Below, one piece after another: positions 1 to 8,961 of a stretch of DNA of 64,000 nt. The translations under genes were made by a program, and so were the position numbers. This stretch comes from Parachlamydiales bacterium (GTDB taxonomy: Bacteria > Chlamydiota > Chlamydiia > Chlamydiales > Rhabdochlamydiaceae): contig JAHFTQ010000010.1 in assembly GCA_023265455.1 (NCBI GenBank), forward strand, positions 1 to 64,000, in the 5' to 3' direction. The stretch's first letter is position 1. The number at the start of each line of letters is the position of its first letter. Below the pieces are notes generated by a model that saw nothing but the letters and a program-made list of their open reading frames with translations, was not told the origin of the DNA and did no database searches.

Positions 1-119
1 TAACGGCGGTGTCCCCTTGGTGTTCGCTCTGCAATAATTTTGCCTTTGGCTTCCCACCGACGCAGTGTATCCCTGCACACGCCTAATTCCTTCGCGATTT
101 TTCCAATGCTGGCTTTCAT
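1..119 (-). CDS. IS607-family serine recombinase (TnpA), N-terminus only
   Basis: The gene runs off the left edge; 39 residues are visible. It starts MKASIGKIAKELGV and continues with CRDTLRRWEAKGKI and RTPRGHRR. This is the MerR-like helix-turn-helix that begins IS607-type serine recombinases (IGxxAxxLGVxxxTLRRWExxGKI...RTxxGHRRY), which move IS607 elements together with a TnpB partner. The catalytic serine domain and any tnpB would lie to the left, outside the window. The start codon is followed upstream by an AT-rich stretch (about 120-175) that could hold its promoter and the element end. The motif match is clear, but whether the gene is intact cannot be judged. Confidence 0.8.
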   Translation of the reverse strand, partial: MKASIGKIAKELGVCRDTLRRWEAKGKIIAERTPRGHRR

Positions 120-207
120 GAGAATAAAATATATGCATTTTATATATATTAGTAAATATTTTCGTAGATTTTATGTTGCAGCTGACAGCCCCTACCGCGA
201 TCGGGTG

Positions 208-238
208 AAAAAGGGCCTTTCTAAGAACCGAAAGACCC
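208..238 (-). terminator. Intrinsic terminator of the acpP-fab operon
   Basis: On the minus strand GGGTCTTTC and GAAAGGCCC form a 9-bp stem (one G-T wobble) around an 8-nt loop, followed directly by TTTTT. It lies 15 bases beyond the acpP stop and is correctly oriented to end the leftward operon. Confidence 0.7.
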
Positions 239-252
239 CTCATTAAAGCGCT

Positions 253-492
253 TTAAGCGCTTTTTCTTTTTTTGATGTATTCGACGACATCACCGACAGT
301 TTTGAGCTTCTCAGCATCTTCTTCGGAGATTTCAAAACCAAATCGCTCTTCGAACGTCATAATGAGTTCTGTAAGGTCAAGTGAATCGGCATTGAGATCT
401 TCGATGAACGATTTTTCAAGCGTCACATCGGCAGTATCGACACCGAGCTGTTCGACGACGATATCGATGACATCTTTTTCTAGAGTTGACAT
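253..492 (-). CDS. acpP: Acyl carrier protein
   Basis: Acyl carrier protein of type II fatty-acid synthesis; it carries growing acyl chains on a phosphopantetheine arm in the cytoplasm. The 79-residue product shows the standard acidic helical bundle and the attachment motif [10 protein letters not shown], whose serine takes the prosthetic group. The chosen start gives [18 protein letters not shown], matching the usual N-terminus. An in-frame ATG two codons upstream (498) is closer to the AAGGA ribosome-binding site and could be used instead. It is the last gene of the leftward fabH-fabD-fabG-acpP operon, 33 nt after fabG. Confidence 0.95.
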   Translation of the reverse strand: MSTLEKDVIDIVVEQLGVDTADVTLEKSFIEDLNADSLDLTELIMTFEERFGFEISEEDAEKLKTVGDVVEYIKKRKSA

Positions 493-525
493 AAGCATAA
501 TTTCCTTAAAGTTCAGAGTTCAAAA

Positions 526-1281
526 TCACATGACCATTCCACCGTCGACAGTCAAGACTTGACCTGTCACATAGTCCGATAAAGAGCTTGCTAAGTAAAC
601 CGCAGCGTTTGCGATTTCTTCAGACTGGCCCAATCGACCCATGGGGATTTGCTTCAATAGCATCTCTTTTTGCGCTTCTGTCAGAACGTCTGTCATCGAC
701 GTCTGAATAAAGCCAGGAGCGATGCAATTCACACAAATGCCACGGCTCGCCACCTCTTTTGCAAGCGACTTGGAAAACCCAATCATTCCTGCTTTGGAGG
801 CCGCGTAGTTCGTCTGCCCTGCATTTCCTATGAGACCGACAACTGAGGAGACATTGATAATCTTCCCGCTACGGGCCTTCAACATAGGTCTTACAAGCGC
901 TTGGCAAGTATTATAGACGGATTTAAGATTGACCGCAATCACTCGGTCCCAATCGTCTTCACCCATCTTCATCAGCAAGCCATCGTGCGTGATCCCCGCA
1001 TTATTGACAAGAATATCGACACGCCCTTGCTGAGATAACATCTCTTGGATGGCTAGATCGACCGCTTTTTTATCAGAAACATCGACCAGCTTTGAAAAAA
1101 AATTTTGCTCGGCAGAAATACGACAGCTTTCGAGTAGCTGTAAGACCAGCTGGGCTCTTTGCTCATGTGTTCCGAAGATTGTGACATGGGCTCCCTGACG
1201 TGCAAAAGCTAAGGCAATCTCACGTCCAATCCCTGCAGTTCCACCGGTCACTAGGGCTATTTTATCTTTAAGAAGTTGCAT
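526..1281 (-). CDS. fabG: 3-oxoacyl-ACP reductase
   Basis: NADPH-dependent reduction of 3-oxoacyl-ACP in type II fatty-acid synthesis. A classical short-chain dehydrogenase of 251 residues: cofactor motif TGGTAGIG at 12-19, NNAG near 93-96, catalytic Ser145/146, Tyr159 and Lys163 (YAASK), and the C-terminal TGQVLTVDGGMVM typical of FabG. The start overlaps the fabD 3' end by 14 nt, which suggests translational coupling. Position between fabD and acpP supports FabG rather than another SDR. Confidence 0.95.
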   Translation of the reverse strand: MQLLKDKIALVTGGTAGIGREIALAFARQGAHVTIFGTHEQRAQLVLQLLESCRISAEQNFFSKLVDVSDKKAVDLAIQEMLSQQGRVDILVNNAGITHDGLLMKMGEDDWDRVIAVNLKSVYNTCQALVRPMLKARSGKIINVSSVVGLIGNAGQTNYAASKAGMIGFSKSLAKEVASRGICVNCIAPGFIQTSMTDVLTEAQKEMLLKQIPMGRLGQSEEIANAAVYLASSLSDYVTGQVLTVDGGMVM

Positions 1282-2197
1282 AAAGTGTCTCGAGTTGTGT
1301 TAAATCGGTGGTTTTTTCAATGTTCAAAGTCGCGCCGCGCACTCCGATTTTTTTATTCATGCCCGCTAGCGATTTTCCAGGGCCTATTTCAAGATAGAGA
1401 TCGGCGCCCAGTTCATCTAATTTCCGGATTCCTTTCTCCCACTGTGTAGGGCTCGCAACTTGCAAGATGAGATTATCTCGCATTGCCGAAGTGTCACGGA
1501 TAACATCTCCTGGAACGTTCATCACAAAAATCACGGGGCTTTCTTTCAAGGGTATAGAGGTCAACAAAGGGCGGAGTTTTTCCTGAGCCGATTTCATCAG
1601 CGGCGTATGAAAAGCTCCCGAGACCTCCAGGGGAAGTATCCGTTTAGCCCCTTGAGCTTTTAAAACTTCTTCGGCCTTGGACATCATAGACTCAGAGCCG
1701 GCGATCACTACTTGACCTGGGCAGTTGAGATTAGCGATCCAAACATCCGAGGGAAGATGCGCTGCAATCATTTCAGGAGCCAGCCCTAGCACCACACGCA
1801 TGACCCCTTTTTGCTCCAAGCACGCCTCTTGCATTGCAAGTCCCCTTGCTGCCACCATTTTTAACCCATCGGCAAAGGTGATGCGCCCTGAGGCGCAAAG
1901 CGCTGTATATTCTCCCAGACTGAGACCAGCTGCCCCCCAAGGCTTTAGCCCAGCAAACCGCTGCTCTAAGCACCGTAGAATCGCAAGGCTGGCAATAAAG
2001 ATCGCAGGCTGACTGTTCTTCGTCAGAGAAAGCTCTTGCTGCGGCCCCTCAAAAATGAGACGCGCGAAGTCATAGGAAAGAAGGGCACTGGCTTCTTCAA
2101 AAGTCTCACGCGCGATGGGAAAAGTGTCATAAAAATCTTTCGCCATCCCGACATATTGAGCCCCTTGTCCGGGAAAAATAAAGACTGTGTTACTCAT
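1268..2197 (-). CDS. fabD: Malonyl-CoA:ACP transacylase
   Basis: Transfers malonyl from CoA to ACP. 309 residues, normal for FabD. It begins with FIFPGQGAQYVGM; the nucleophile motif is GLSLGEY with Ser93, and the catalytic His is in GAFHTPL (His197). The residue before the serine is Leu rather than the His of the E. coli GHSLGE motif; GLSLGEY is also familiar from other FabD lineages, so it does not imply loss of activity. The gene overlaps fabH by 8 nt and fabG by 14 nt in one transcription unit. Confidence 0.95.
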   Translation of the reverse strand: MSNTVFIFPGQGAQYVGMAKDFYDTFPIARETFEEASALLSYDFARLIFEGPQQELSLTKNSQPAIFIASLAILRCLEQRFAGLKPWGAAGLSLGEYTALCASGRITFADGLKMVAARGLAMQEACLEQKGVMRVVLGLAPEMIAAHLPSDVWIANLNCPGQVVIAGSESMMSKAEEVLKAQGAKRILPLEVSGAFHTPLMKSAQEKLRPLLTSIPLKESPVIFVMNVPGDVIRDTSAMRDNLILQVASPTQWEKGIRKLDELGADLYLEIGPGKSLAGMNKKIGVRGATLNIEKTTDLTQLETLYATS

Positions 2198-3188
2198 AAG
2201 ATAAAACCGAAGCTCCCCAAGTTAATCCGGCCCCAAAGGCAGCCAGTAAAATATTTTCACCAGAACTAGGAGGATGCTCATGCACCAGTTCATCCAAGGC
2301 TATCCCCAACGAAGAGGCTGATGTGTTGCCATATTTATGAATTGTCACGTAAACTTTTTCGAAAGGAACTTGGAACCGCTTTGCAAGCGCCTCGATAATT
2401 CTCATATTCGCCTGATGAGGGACTAACCAAGTGATCTCCTCCTCTTTTAATCCCGATCGATCGATCGACTCTTTTGAGGCCGATTCCATCCGACGCACTG
2501 CATGCTTGAAGACTTCTTTTCCCTCCATGCGAAGATAATGCAGGTTACCCTCCACCGTTTCTTGACTCGCAGGACTCCTTGATCCTCCCGCAGGAAGAAC
2601 CAAAAGCTCAGCTTGCTCACCATCAGCGCCTAATGTCACATCGCGGATACGCAGCCCTCGGCCCGAACCAGAAATCACTGCTGCTGAGGCGCCATCTCCA
2701 AAAAGAACGCATGTATTACGATCTTCATAATTGACAATGCAGGAAAGTTTTTCGGAAGCTATCAGTAAAATATTTTTATAAACCCCAGACTCGATAAAGG
2801 CTTTGGCCATTGCCAGCCCATAAAGATAGCCTGTACAAGCTGCCTGAATATCGACGGCAGCTGCATTGACAGCTTTAAGCCGCGCCTGAATTAAAGAGGC
2901 TGTATTAGGAAAGATATAGTCAGGGGTGATCGTTGCAAATAAAATCAGATCGATCTGATCGGGAGAAAGCTTGGCTGCTTCCAAAGCTTTTTGGGCAGCT
3001 GCAAGACCCATATCAGATGTATACTCATCAGGCCGGGCAATCCGACGCTCTTTCATCCCCGTGCGGCTAACGATCCATTCATCGGTCGTTTCGACCATTT
3101 TCTCAAGATCTTGATTAGTTAAAATTCTCTCGGGAAGATAGCTTCCCGTTCCAATAATTTTTGCTAAGGGTCTGTCAAATTTTTCCAT
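2190..3188 (-). CDS. fabH: 3-oxoacyl-ACP synthase III (KAS III)
   Basis: Catalyses the first condensation of fatty-acid synthesis, acetyl-CoA plus malonyl-ACP. 332 residues with the KAS III triad: Cys118 in AACTGYLYG, His in VPHQANMRI, and Asn in YGNTSASS. It is the first gene of the four-gene fab operon. In other chlamydiae recR commonly precedes fabH; here the upstream gene is a divergent small secreted protein. The start MEKFDRPLAKIIGTGSYLP gives the normal N-terminus. Confidence 0.95.
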   Translation of the reverse strand: MEKFDRPLAKIIGTGSYLPERILTNQDLEKMVETTDEWIVSRTGMKERRIARPDEYTSDMGLAAAQKALEAAKLSPDQIDLILFATITPDYIFPNTASLIQARLKAVNAAAVDIQAACTGYLYGLAMAKAFIESGVYKNILLIASEKLSCIVNYEDRNTCVLFGDGASAAVISGSGRGLRIRDVTLGADGEQAELLVLPAGGSRSPASQETVEGNLHYLRMEGKEVFKHAVRRMESASKESIDRSGLKEEEITWLVPHQANMRIIEALAKRFQVPFEKVYVTIHKYGNTSASSLGIALDELVHEHPPSSGENILLAAFGAGLTWGASVLSYE

Positions 3189-3325
3189 GGTATAACCATT
3201 CTATCCTAATTTCCCAAAAAAAGAGAACCTTTCCTTGTTTTTTGCAAAAATTAAACTTTAATTTATCCGTTCCGAAAAAATTTCTCACCAGAAAAATCGG
3301 TTTTTTGAGATAAAGTAAGGCACGT

Positions 3326-3580
3326 ATGAAGAACTGGGTTAAAGTTATTCTTGTCATTTCCCTCACCTGCTTCTCGTCTGTCCATGGCGAAAAGGGAGAA
3401 GATTTGCAAGATACTGCTAAAAATACAGATGAGCTCTGGCGTACCGGCGCAGGCGCCCATGACGGCTCCTATACCGCCGTCAGCGCCTCTATGATTGGCT
3501 GGGGAGTCGGCCTTGCCATTGGAATCGCCGTCCTCGCTGCTGTTCTTCACCAAAGCAAAGCCAGCAGTGGCCACCATTAA
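3326..3580 (+). CDS. Small secreted or membrane protein with His-rich tail
   Basis: 84 residues, not recognised. It has a signal-peptide-like N-terminus (KNWVKVILVISLTCFSSVHG), a short polar segment, then a hydrophobic Gly/Ala-rich helix (GWGVGLAIGIAVLAAVLH) followed by a short tail SGHH. The gene at 4943-5266 has the same plan (signal peptide, variable middle, membrane helix, SGHHKH end), so the two may be distant paralogues. An AAGG ribosome-binding site lies 6 nt before the ATG. It opens a rightward cluster of secreted proteins and is divergent from fabH. Probably a single-pass inner-membrane protein facing the periplasm. Function unknown. Confidence 0.65.
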   Translation: MKNWVKVILVISLTCFSSVHGEKGEDLQDTAKNTDELWRTGAGAHDGSYTAVSASMIGWGVGLAIGIAVLAAVLHQSKASSGHH

Positions 3581-4295
3581 ATTTTTAATTGCCTTCTGTC
3601 TTGTCGTCATTCAGGGATATGCAGATTATTGTTATTTTATTCCCCCTCCCGACTGGAGCCTTGCTGATCCCACTAAACTCTCTCCTCGTGTCAAGATAGG
3701 ATTCTTAGGAAAAAGCTCAAAAGGGCTTCTCCCTTCTGTCAACTTAGCAACCGAAGAAGTTGACGTCTCTCTCAAGGTCTATCTCGATGCCGTCAAAAAA
3801 ATCCATGAGGCTGATCCGAATACCCGCTGGCGCGACCTGGGCAGTTTTAAAACCTCTTTTGGAGAGGGGCGTCTGACAGAAGTTGAAACCAAGATCGCCT
3901 ATGGCATTGCACGCCGCATGCAACTCATCGTGATCAAAGACTCTACTGCCTATATTATGACCTTGGGAGCTCTTAAAGAAGAGTTTCCCAAACATTACAA
4001 AACCTTTGAAACTGTCCTCGGCTCCCTTCGATTGACAGATGATCTCACCTCGGCCATCACCTCCCCTCAGAAAAAAGCTCAACTCACTCAGCTCATCCAG
4101 CAAGTCCGAGATGATTTTCTCAACAATTCGGAAAACTCAAGAACATTTCAAGAGATCTTTCAGCTCCCCTCTTTTCAGAAAAATTCATGGGAGCCGTTTC
4201 AGAAAAAAATCGTGACCGATTTTGCTGAGATGGGCGCCTACTGGCAAATTCTCATGCTCCAAGACATGCAAAAACAACTGTTACAGCTTCCCTAA
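3567..4295 (+). CDS. Secreted protein, possibly PsbP/DcrB-like fold
   Basis: 242 residues from a GTG start at 3567, which overlaps the upstream gene by 14 nt. This start was chosen because it gives a good signal peptide (ATIKFLIAFCLVVIQGYAD); the frame is open further upstream, but that extension lies inside the preceding gene. The mature part contains PPPDWSLADP, then a segment ending DSTAYIMTLGALKEEFPKHY and ETVLGSLRL. That layout recalls PsbP/DcrB-type periplasmic proteins, where a conserved aromatic face is followed by a final helix. This family assignment is a weak inference. Exported; role unknown. Confidence 0.6.
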   Translation: MATIKFLIAFCLVVIQGYADYCYFIPPPDWSLADPTKLSPRVKIGFLGKSSKGLLPSVNLATEEVDVSLKVYLDAVKKIHEADPNTRWRDLGSFKTSFGEGRLTEVETKIAYGIARRMQLIVIKDSTAYIMTLGALKEEFPKHYKTFETVLGSLRLTDDLTSAITSPQKKAQLTQLIQQVRDDFLNNSENSRTFQEIFQLPSFQKNSWEPFQKKIVTDFAEMGAYWQILMLQDMQKQLLQLP

Positions 4296-4349
4296 TATTT
4301 GGATTGTAGCTAGAATTTACCCCTAATCTTATTGGAAGGAGATGATTTT

Positions 4350-4880
4350 ATGGCGATTTCTACAGTTACACCAAATGTATGGACATTGGTTTGCTATCAG
4401 CTTGATACCAAGTCAATGGGAAGGTTTTCAAAAGCTTGCAAACAATTTGCAGAAGTTTTTGAAACATTTGACGGTTGGGAGTTGCATGCTAAAAAAATGC
4501 TCACTGATTTTCCAGCAATCCCCCAAGAAGGATGGAAAAATTGGGTCAAAAAGCTTACACCTGTAAAGTTTACTGAGGGAACGATTGATCTGAAACAGAA
4601 ACTCATTACTGTTGATGTTGTTGACGTTGAGAAGATTGTTCCTCTCTTACTTACAAAAATTCCTGGCATGCTTTTCTGCACCTTTGTAAAACCGACAGGC
4701 ACTTTTACGCATGTCTGGTATCGAAATGAAGACCAAAAGTTGGTGTGGAGTATGGGAACACGAATGCCCTTAAGGTTTGAGCAGGTGTCAAAAAACCCCG
4801 CATACCAGAAGTTTAAAGTGGAGCGTTCCTGTGACAACCAGGTCTACGTTTCAAAGCCTTTCGTTTTGGGTCAAAATTGA
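4350..4880 (+). CDS. F-box-like protein, candidate host-directed effector
   Basis: 176 residues. The N-terminus (about 4-45) reads like an F-box: VWTLVCYQLDTKSMGRFSKA then CKQFAEVFETFDGWELHAKK, with the spaced Leu/Ile, Cys and Trp residues typical of the motif and a following DFPAIPQEGWKNW resembling the stretch after many F-boxes. F-box proteins recruit substrates to SCF ubiquitin ligases in eukaryotes; bacterial ones are usually secreted effectors. The ATG at 4350 is fixed by a strong GGAAGGAG ribosome-binding site 8 nt upstream. No signal peptide, so export would need a type III signal. The rest (46-176) is not recognised. Confidence 0.6.
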   Translation: MAISTVTPNVWTLVCYQLDTKSMGRFSKACKQFAEVFETFDGWELHAKKMLTDFPAIPQEGWKNWVKKLTPVKFTEGTIDLKQKLITVDVVDVEKIVPLLLTKIPGMLFCTFVKPTGTFTHVWYRNEDQKLVWSMGTRMPLRFEQVSKNPAYQKFKVERSCDNQVYVSKPFVLGQN

Positions 4881-4942
4881 CTTTACGGAAATGGTTGCCT
4901 ACTGGCAAGCTCACATACTTAAGTTACAAAAGGGCTTTCGTT

Positions 4943-5266
4943 ATGAAAAGATGGATTGCATTGATCACCGCGACTACCTACTGTTTTTCGTCCACTTTAA
5001 CTGCGGATGGAGTGCCTCCTGCTGAACATGTCGTTGAAACTTCTAGTGAACCTATCGCTACTGAAGCGCCTACTCAGGTAGAAGAGTCTCCTGCTGCAGT
5101 TGAGCCTTACACTGAACGCACCAGTGTCGGAAAAGCGGCTGAAGATGGCTCCAATACGGCATCTGATAGTAGAGTGGGAACCTACTTGCTTGCCGCAGGG
5201 GCGATTGCTGCTGGTATCCTCGCTTTAATCTTGGTTTCCCGCCATAGCGGCCATCATAAACATTAA
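4943..5266 (+). CDS. Small secreted or membrane protein with His-rich tail
   Basis: 107 residues from ATG 4943, preceded by an AAAGGG ribosome-binding site. Signal peptide (MKRWIALITATTYCFSSTLT), a Glu/Thr/Pro/Ala-rich spacer (about 22-75), a membrane helix (YLLAAGAIAAGILALILV) and the tail SRHSGHHKH. Same architecture as the product of 3326-3580. The frame is open upstream to 4877 but the longer form would bury the signal peptide. Likely anchored in the inner membrane with the acidic spacer outside. Function unknown. Confidence 0.65.
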   Translation: MKRWIALITATTYCFSSTLTADGVPPAEHVVETSSEPIATEAPTQVEESPAAVEPYTERTSVGKAAEDGSNTASDSRVGTYLLAAGAIAAGILALILVSRHSGHHKH

Positions 5267-5268
5267 GT

Positions 5269-5763
5269 ATGACGTGTGGTATATACCGCACCCTACTGCT
5301 AGCTTTGTTGTTAACGGGGTGCCAGACTTCTCCCTCCTGGCAGGTCACTCACTTGGAGGGGCAAGATCCTATTTATGACTCTGCTAGACTTTCCTATCCA
5401 GTTCGTGATATCGTCAACGAAATAGGAGTAGAGATGATCTGCACCCAGGGCCAAGTCAATACCTATTTAGAAGTTCACTCGCATGAAATTCCTCCGTATC
5501 AGGGCAATCCAGTAGAGGCGCGTGTAGCCTTGAAAATTGATGGAAAAACAACCACAGGAGTTGCACTTAGGCGAGAAGGTGGGCAACGGTTATTACTTCC
5601 TTCTTCACTCCAAGAGCTTTTAGTTGAAGCTCTGAAGCAAAGACAGTCTGTCACGATTTTGTTAGACGGGTACTCGACCACACTCAGTGCCGAGCACTTT
5701 GCAAAACAGTATCAAATGTTGCACTCTAAACCTTTTAAATTTCCTCTTAAACTCCCTTATTAA
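5269..5763 (+). CDS. Lipoprotein, unknown function
   Basis: 164 residues with a lipoprotein signal: [13 protein letters not shown], the Cys of the lipobox LLTGC at residue 18. The mature part is mostly predicted beta strand and not recognised. It starts 2 nt after the preceding stop codon without a clear ribosome-binding site, so it probably depends on translation of the upstream gene. It is the last of the secreted-protein run before tal. Confidence 0.7.
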   Translation: MTCGIYRTLLLALLLTGCQTSPSWQVTHLEGQDPIYDSARLSYPVRDIVNEIGVEMICTQGQVNTYLEVHSHEIPPYQGNPVEARVALKIDGKTTTGVALRREGGQRLLLPSSLQELLVEALKQRQSVTILLDGYSTTLSAEHFAKQYQMLHSKPFKFPLKLPY

Positions 5764-5774
5764 AATGGACCTTT

Positions 5775-6722
5775 ATGGATAAATTGTCTCAGCTCAAAAA
5801 AATGACCGTGATCGTTGCCGACACGGGAGAATTCGAAGAGATCAAAAAATACCACCCAACAGATGCAACGACAAATCCGTCGCTGATTTTAGCGGCCTCC
5901 TCAAAACCCGAATACCAATTCCTCATTGAAGAAGCCGTTGTTTGGGGCAAAAAGCAAGGAAAAAACCGCGCCGAGCAGCTAGCGGCAGCTCTCGACAAGG
6001 TTTTTGTCAATTTCGGGATGGAAATTCTGAAAGTCGTTCCCGGACGCGTCTCAACAGAAGTAGACGCTCGCCTCTCTTTTGATCAAGAAGGCTCAGTCCA
6101 AAAAGCTCGGGGGCTCATCGCTCTTTACGAAGCTGCAGGCATCGACAGAAAAAGAGTCTTGATCAAACTTGCTTCGACGTGGGAAGGGATTCAAGCTGCC
6201 CGCAGACTCGAAAGCGAAAATATCCATTGCAATATGACCCTACTGTTTAGTCTTGCCCAAGCGGTGGGCTGCGCTGAGGCTAAGGCAACCCTCATCTCCC
6301 CTTTCGTTGGACGGATCTTAGATTGGCATAAGAAAAATGAAGGAAAAGCGTCGTACGCGCCTTCAGAAGATCCAGGTGTCATTTCAGTGACGGAGATCTA
6401 CGCTTACTACAAGACCATGGGCTATAAGACCCAAATCATGGGAGCTTCTTTTCGCAATACGGATGAGATTTTAGAGCTGGCGGGATGCGACTTACTGACG
6501 ATTGCACCTAAATTGCTCGAAGAGCTCCAGAAGGCTGAAGGTGATGTGCCGCGCAAGCTATCCCCTGAAACCGCTGCAACTGCAGCAAAAATCCACCTCG
6601 ATGAAAAAATATTCCGCTGGATGCTCTGCGATAATGCAATGGCCTCTGATAAGCTCTATGAAGGAATCCGCAACTTTAGCAAAGACATCGTGAAGCTAGA
6701 AAAATTGCTCGCTAGCAAGTGA
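5775..6722 (+). CDS. tal: Transaldolase
   Basis: Non-oxidative pentose phosphate pathway; transfers a dihydroxyacetone unit between sugar phosphates. 315 residues, the TalB-like length. Landmarks: Asp16 in [15 protein letters not shown] (30-37), [12 protein letters not shown], the Schiff-base Lys131 in [10 protein letters not shown], and [10 protein letters not shown]. It starts 11 nt after the lipoprotein gene and may be transcribed with it. Its last 11 nt overlap convergent ptsH. Confidence 0.95.
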   Translation: MDKLSQLKKMTVIVADTGEFEEIKKYHPTDATTNPSLILAASSKPEYQFLIEEAVVWGKKQGKNRAEQLAAALDKVFVNFGMEILKVVPGRVSTEVDARLSFDQEGSVQKARGLIALYEAAGIDRKRVLIKLASTWEGIQAARRLESENIHCNMTLLFSLAQAVGCAEAKATLISPFVGRILDWHKKNEGKASYAPSEDPGVISVTEIYAYYKTMGYKTQIMGASFRNTDEILELAGCDLLTIAPKLLEELQKAEGDVPRKLSPETAATAAKIHLDEKIFRWMLCDNAMASDKLYEGIRNFSKDIVKLEKLLASK

Positions 6723-7002
6723 TTTGGAACTTGTTATTGGCAAGTTTGATAATGGATTTGACGGCCTCTTCAGCATCTTCTCCAAAAGCCTCAACTGTGA
6801 CCTTATCGCCATAGTCTATGGCTAGCATGAGAACCCCCACTAAAGATTTCGCATTCACGCTGAACATCTCGTAGTGAATGATCACCTCGGATTTAAAAAC
6901 AGAGGCAAGCTTAGCCAGCTCGGTTGAGGGGCGTGCATGGAGCCCCTTTTCGTTAATGACGATAAAAGAGTCGGTAAACTTTTTACGATTTTCTGAAGAC
7001 AT
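6712..7002 (-). CDS. ptsH: Phosphocarrier protein HPr
   Basis: HPr passes phosphate from PEP via enzyme I to enzyme IIA proteins. 96 residues starting MSSENRKKF, chosen because AGGA sits just before this ATG. The active site GLHARPST gives His22. The segment [11 protein letters not shown] carries Ser53, equivalent to the regulatory Ser46 of Firmicute HPr. No ptsI follows within the window, so the partner enzyme must lie elsewhere. It overlaps convergent tal by 11 nt. In chlamydiae the truncated PTS is thought to be regulatory; that is background knowledge, not seen here. Confidence 0.9.
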   Translation of the reverse strand: MSSENRKKFTDSFIVINEKGLHARPSTELAKLASVFKSEVIIHYEMFSVNAKSLVGVLMLAIDYGDKVTVEAFGEDAEEAVKSIIKLANNKFQITC

Positions 7003-7060
7003 GATTCCTTTCAAGCCCTAGATCTCTTTGTTGAGAGAGGTCTATACTATCTCTACAGAT

Positions 7061-8881
7061 TTAAGGGCAAACCTTTTGCTTAAGCCCAGCTGCTTTAAGA
7101 GCTTTTTTAAGTTCGTCCGTCAAAGCGGCAAAATGTGCCATCGTGGCTTCCAAAGCCGCTGGAGATCGCATATCGACACCTGCGGCTTGGAGAAGGTCAA
7201 GAGGGTAACGGCACCCGCCCGAGGAGAGAAACTTCAAATATTTTTCTGATCCCTCTTTTAATACAAGCTCGACCAAAGCGTGAGCTGCCGAGATGCCCGT
7301 CGCATATTGATAGACATAAAAATTATAGTAAAAATGGGGAACGCGAGCCCACTCGATTTCAACTTCGGGATCGAGGGTGACGGCAGGACCGAAATAATCG
7401 GCTACTAACTGACGGTATTCTTTCTTGAGCAGTGTCGGAGTGAGCGGGATTCCTTGCTCGACAAACTGGTGGAGTTTCAGTTCAAATTCGGCAAACATCA
7501 CTTGCCTAAAGAACGTGTTACGGATAGCTTCTATTTGCTGATTGATCAGATAAGCCTTTTTCAAAGGGTCATCCATGGTGGCTAAAAAATGACGGAGTGT
7601 CAGCTCCTCATGAAACGTCGAAGCAATCTCAGCCACAAAAATAGGATAGCTCGCATATTGATAGGGTTGAGATTTCCAAGCGAGAAATGAATGCATACTG
7701 TGACCGGCTTCATGAGAAAGGGTCATGATGCTATTGAACTCATCGTAATAGTTCATCAAGATATAAGGCCTGCTGTCATAGCACCCACTGGAATAGGCCC
7801 CTGACCGCTTACGGTCATTTTCATAACGATCGACCCAACGATCTTGGAAAAATCCTTTTTCGAGATTTTTCTGATACTCGGCTCCAAGTGGAGCCACCGA
7901 TGCGACAATAAAGCGAGCTGCCGTATCAAAATCCATCTTAATCTCGACATCCCCCACCAGCGGAATATTCATATCATAAAGATGAAGCTCATCTAACTCG
8001 AGCGCTTCTTTGCGAAAAGCCATGTAACGGTGCAAAGTAGGAAGATGCTTACGTACCGTCGCGATCAGAGTTGTGTAGACTTCTGTATCGATATGATGTG
8101 GAAAAAGAGCTGCTTGTAAACACGAGGGAAATGAACGGGTTTTCGTGTAGAAACTATGCTTTTGCACTTCTCCCTGAACCAACTCACATAGGGTATTTTC
8201 ATAAACAGAAAACGCACGGTGAAGAGTCAGAAATGTATTCTTTCTCAGCTCTCGGTCAGGGCTACGCATATAAACAGCATATTTACCATGAGTGAGAGGA
8301 TGGGACGTTCCTTGGCTATCTAAAACAGCAGGAAAACGCAGATCAGCATTATTGAAAGCTCCAAAGGCCCTTTCAGGCGCATCTAAAGCCAGTGCCGCTC
8401 CCGCCAGCAATTCTTCCTCTGCCGCATTAAGCGTATGGGGCTTTAAACGGATGATCCGCTCTAAATAAAACCGGTAAGGCTCAAGAGAAGCCGCTTTCAA
8501 CAGACCGTCTAACTGAGATGGAGATAGTTGGAGAAGTTCGGGCTCGATCCAACAGCTCTCTTTGCGAAATTCTTGGATAAGGGCTGTTGCTCTCAAAAAC
8601 GCCTCCTTAAAAGGGTCATTACCGACATCTTCATCATGCCGTAGATGAGCATAGGTATAGAGCTTGGAAAGCTGCCTTTCGAGTCCTAAGGCGCACTCTA
8701 AAAGCTCAAGCACGAGGTGAGGCCCCTCATTAAGCCGCCCCCGAAACTTCGCCAGCTCAGGCCACCTCTCCCCCTCTTTTTTCCCCTCTTTACTTGTAAA
8801 GTCTTTTTTCCAATCCTCCAAAGAGGGATAAAATGCTTCTACGTCCCATCTGGCTTGCATCGGTATTTCGGCTCGATCCAT
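7061..8881 (-). CDS. pepF: Oligoendopeptidase F
   Basis: Zinc metallopeptidase of the M3 family that cleaves cytoplasmic oligopeptides. 606 residues, the usual length. The zinc motif HEAGH is near residue 390 in TLSHEAGHSMHSF, and the downstream glutamate ligand is in the IASTFHEELTLRHFL region. Divergent from groES; the pepF-groES-groEL arrangement is shared with Chlamydia as I recall it. Its promoter must overlap the groES regulatory region, since the start codon is only 48 bases from the CIRCE element. Confidence 0.92.
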   Translation of the reverse strand: MDRAEIPMQARWDVEAFYPSLEDWKKDFTSKEGKKEGERWPELAKFRGRLNEGPHLVLELLECALGLERQLSKLYTYAHLRHDEDVGNDPFKEAFLRATALIQEFRKESCWIEPELLQLSPSQLDGLLKAASLEPYRFYLERIIRLKPHTLNAAEEELLAGAALALDAPERAFGAFNNADLRFPAVLDSQGTSHPLTHGKYAVYMRSPDRELRKNTFLTLHRAFSVYENTLCELVQGEVQKHSFYTKTRSFPSCLQAALFPHHIDTEVYTTLIATVRKHLPTLHRYMAFRKEALELDELHLYDMNIPLVGDVEIKMDFDTAARFIVASVAPLGAEYQKNLEKGFFQDRWVDRYENDRKRSGAYSSGCYDSRPYILMNYYDEFNSIMTLSHEAGHSMHSFLAWKSQPYQYASYPIFVAEIASTFHEELTLRHFLATMDDPLKKAYLINQQIEAIRNTFFRQVMFAEFELKLHQFVEQGIPLTPTLLKKEYRQLVADYFGPAVTLDPEVEIEWARVPHFYYNFYVYQYATGISAAHALVELVLKEGSEKYLKFLSSGGCRYPLDLLQAAGVDMRSPAALEATMAHFAALTDELKKALKAAGLKQKVCP

Positions 8882-8928
8882 TTCATATCCTTAAGTTTTA
8901 TACGCGATTATCAACAAAACCCTTAAAT

Positions 8929-8955
8929 TTGGCAATCAATTTGATGAAGTGCCAA
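8929..8955. promoter_or_regulatory. CIRCE operator (HrcA binding site), degenerate
   Basis: TTGGCAATC, nine bases, then AAGTGCCAA. Against the consensus TTAGCACTC-N9-GAGTGCTAA each half matches 7 of 9 and the spacer is exactly nine. It ends 6 bases upstream of the groES -35. The repressor HrcA binds CIRCE to hold down groESL in many bacteria, including chlamydiae. Its place between pepF and groES means it could affect both. Confidence 0.75.
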
Positions 8956-8961
8956 ATTCGC

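Noticed and set aside
253..300. AAAGCGC repeats around the acpP stop as terminator
   Set aside because: The short palindrome overlaps the stop codon and has no T-run; the stem-loop at 208-238 is a better terminator.
5266..5285. 15-base match (TGACGTGTGGTATAT) between the start of the 5269 gene and the end of the P3 palindrome at 12086
   Set aside because: A few matches of this length are expected by chance in 64 kb, and the flanks do not align.
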